Below are positions 6,740 through 7,865 of a stretch of DNA of 7,865 nucleotides, piece by piece. The first letter of the stretch is position 1. Each line of letters begins with the position of its first letter. The translations under genes and the position numbers were made by a program. The stretch comes from JACCTH01 sp035253825 (GTDB taxonomy: Bacteria > Actinomycetota > Acidimicrobiia > Spongiisociales > ZC4RG35): the NCBI GenBank assembly GCA_035253825.1, contig DATFBM010000022.1, positions 1-7,865 of the forward strand, in the 5' to 3' direction. The notes beneath the pieces were generated by a model, which searched no databases, was not told where the DNA came from, and saw nothing but the letters and a program-made list of their open reading frames with translations.

Positions 6740-6748
6740 CTCCTCCTT
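6740..6748 (-). promoter_or_regulatory. Ribosome binding site fixing the EthD start
   Basis: On the minus strand AAGGAGGAG, a near-perfect Shine-Dalgarno, lies 3 nt before the ATG at 6736. It favours that start over the ATG at 6766, which has no such site. Confidence 0.65.
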
Positions 6749-6787
6749 TGCTGCGAGCGTACGCATGCCGCGCTTGTGGGTGGCGGG

Positions 6788-7603
6788 TCAGCCCAGCAAG
6801 AACTCGACGATGAGCCTGATTGATTCATCCGGTTGTTCGACGAGATAACCATGGCCGCCCTCCATCACCGCCAGCCGGGCGCCTGGAATCGAGTCAGCCA
6901 TGGCGCGGGCGCCGGCCCCGTCTGGCCCGCAATCGAGCGGAGTCAGGACATCCTCTGCTCCCACCATCACCAGCGTCGGAGAAGTGATGTTGCCGAGCTC
7001 GGCCGTCACGTCGGCGGTCATCATGGCATCACAGGCATCCAAGAACACGTGCAGGGAGGCGTTGCGCTCTGTCACCTCCCGCATCGCAGTAACCGCGGCG
7101 GCGCCGCCATTGGGACCGTCGAGATAGCGGCGCGAAAAGGCGTGGGTGGAGAGATGCGACGCCAGCTCTTCTGAGTCGAGACCGTAGGAGTTGGCGATGT
7201 CCTTCCAGCCGCGAAACTGGTGTCGGGCCATGGTGTCGCATTTGGCCACCGCCCCGCCAATAACAAGGCGATCGACCCGCTCGGGGTAGCGAGTGGCGAA
7301 GTACACGGCGATGAATCCCCCCATCGAGCCGCCGTGGACATGAGTCCGCTCGATCTCGAGATAGTCGAGTAAGCCGACCAGGTCTTGTGACCAGACCTCG
7401 AGGCCATAGCGCTGCCCGGGACGATCACTGAGCCCGTAACCGCGATGGTCATAGTCGAGGACCCGGAAATGACGGGCCATGGCCTCGGTGACGGTGGCGT
7501 AGCCCTCGTGTCCGCTAACGGCCCCGCCGATTTGGACGAGATCAGGCCCCGACCCGAGCTGTTGATACCAAATTCCCGCTCCGTCGATCTCGACCTTGGG
7601 CAA
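6788..7603 (-). CDS. Alpha/beta-fold hydrolase (MhpC/enol-lactonase-like)
   Basis: This predicted cytoplasmic alpha/beta hydrolase has 271 residues, typical of the C-C bond hydrolases and enol-lactonases of ring-cleavage pathways and of haloperoxidase-like esterases. Seen: LDYDHRGYGLSDRP (49-62), the family's conserved DxRGxGxS block; nucleophile elbow HGGSMGG (90-96) with Ser93; a cap region (about 120-190); acid Asp218 in VGAEDVLTP; and catalytic His251 in GGHGY. The triad is complete. The oxyanion segment reads QIGGAVSGHEG instead of the common HGxG. The start is TTG at 7601-7603, with AAGGG at 7611-7615 and an in-frame TAG just upstream that excludes longer versions. It is first in the leftward run and divergent from the MBL-fold gene. 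The family is certain; lactonase, C-C hydrolase or esterase activity cannot be separated by eye. Confidence 0.9.
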   Translation of the reverse strand: MPKVEIDGAGIWYQQLGSGPDLVQIGGAVSGHEGYATVTEAMARHFRVLDYDHRGYGLSDRPGQRYGLEVWSQDLVGLLDYLEIERTHVHGGSMGGFIAVYFATRYPERVDRLVIGGAVAKCDTMARHQFRGWKDIANSYGLDSEELASHLSTHAFSRRYLDGPNGGAAAVTAMREVTERNASLHVFLDACDAMMTADVTAELGNITSPTLVMVGAEDVLTPLDCGPDGAGARAMADSIPGARLAVMEGGHGYLVEQPDESIRLIVEFLLG

Positions 7604-7738
7604 GGACTATCCCTTCACTCGACTTGCGAACAGCCTGTGGCCGTCTTCTTTGGGAAAGGCGGGAAAGATACCGGGCACAGCCCCGACCGGCGGAGTGCCC
7701 GGCTAGGTTCCCGACGTGCCAGCGTCGAAAAGCTGCTC
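7604..7738. promoter_or_regulatory. Divergent control region between the hydrolase run and the MBL-fold gene
   Basis: This 135 bp gap lies between divergent genes. For the leftward genes, TATCTT on the minus strand (7665-7670) could be a -10. For the rightward gene, TAGGTT at 7704-7709 could be one. Neither has a clear -35. The two boxes flank an 8-base-arm inverted repeat (separate entry), as expected if one regulator controls both directions. The promoter assignments are tentative. Confidence 0.4.
7671..7702. repeat. Inverted repeat with 8-base arms, candidate operator or hairpin
   Basis: CCGGGCAC at 7671-7678 and GTGCCCGG at 7695-7702 are perfect arms around a 16 nt centre. The centre holds a further weaker GCC/GGC pairing. 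The element abuts both possible -10 boxes of the divergent genes. As DNA it fits a dimeric regulator contacting half-sites about two helical turns apart. As RNA it is a stable stem, but the flank reading leftward has only a short T-rich stretch, so a terminator is less likely. Confidence 0.5.
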
Positions 7739-7865
7739 ATGCGCCTGACCGCCGACGTTTACCTAGTCGGGGGCGGATCTTTCGCATTCGACATGTCAAG
7801 TCCCTTCGACTGCCACGTATATGCAATTCGAAGCGGGGACGAGGTCGCCCTCATCGACGTTGGCA
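7739..7865 (+). CDS. Metallo-beta-lactamase-fold hydrolase (N-terminal fragment)
   Basis: Forty-two codons are visible before the right edge. From ATG at 7739-7741 the protein reads DVYLVGGG (6-13), then PFDCHVYAI (22-30) and EVALIDVG (35-42). This matches the opening beta-strands of MBL-fold proteins, where a surface strand (xCNxYLI-like) precedes ALIDxG. The zinc-binding HxHxDH would lie just past the window. The ATG has only a weak upstream GAAAAG. The frame stays open further upstream, with a GTG near 7637 the only other common start, which would add residues unlike the family. Likely activities range from lactonase and glyoxalase II to thioesterase-like hydrolysis. The divergent position beside the hydrolase run makes a shared pathway possible. 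Confidence 0.7.
   Translation, partial: MRLTADVYLVGGGSFAFDMSSPFDCHVYAIRSGDEVALIDVG

Noticed and set aside
6757..6764. GCGTACGC palindrome upstream of the EthD gene
   Set aside because: An 8-base perfect palindrome is expected by chance in GC-rich DNA and it is not placed at a promoter.

Overview
The window is a compact, GC-rich stretch of bacterial chromosome. Coding density is very high, intergenic gaps are short, GTG and TTG starts occur beside ATG, and one mRNA may be leaderless. With a Tat-exported lipoprotein carrying a Thr/Ala-rich linker, this suggests a high-GC actinobacterium, possibly an environmental lineage such as Acidimicrobiia. That placement is inference from style; no marker gene is present. 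I see no rRNA, tRNA, CRISPR array, insertion sequence or phage gene.

Layout. Positions 1-2493 (minus strand) hold the start of a peptide/nickel-type ABC importer operon: a family 5 solute-binding lipoprotein, then a DppC-type permease that runs off the left edge. From a divergent control region of about 126 bp, an extended SDR (NAD-dependent epimerase/dehydratase-like) is read rightwards to 3576. It converges, 28 bp apart, on a minus-strand run of five genes between 7603 and 3605. In transcription order these are an alpha/beta hydrolase, an EthD-domain protein, a classical SDR oxidoreductase, a C45/choloylglycine-hydrolase-like N-terminal-nucleophile amidohydrolase, and a membrane-anchored PAF-acetylhydrolase/dienelactone-hydrolase-like enzyme. 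At the right edge, beyond a second divergent region with a strong inverted repeat, a plus-strand metallo-beta-lactamase-fold gene begins and is cut off.

How it may fit together. The five-gene run joins C-C or C-O bond hydrolysis, amide hydrolysis or acyl transfer, NAD(P)-linked oxidoreduction and an EthD barrel protein. This is the profile of a small-molecule catabolic or detoxification cluster, with an importer and a further SDR next door. No substrate can be named from sequence alone. The interesting parts are this enzyme combination, the Ntn hydrolase that carries its nucleophile directly at position 2, and the inverted repeats in both divergent promoter regions.
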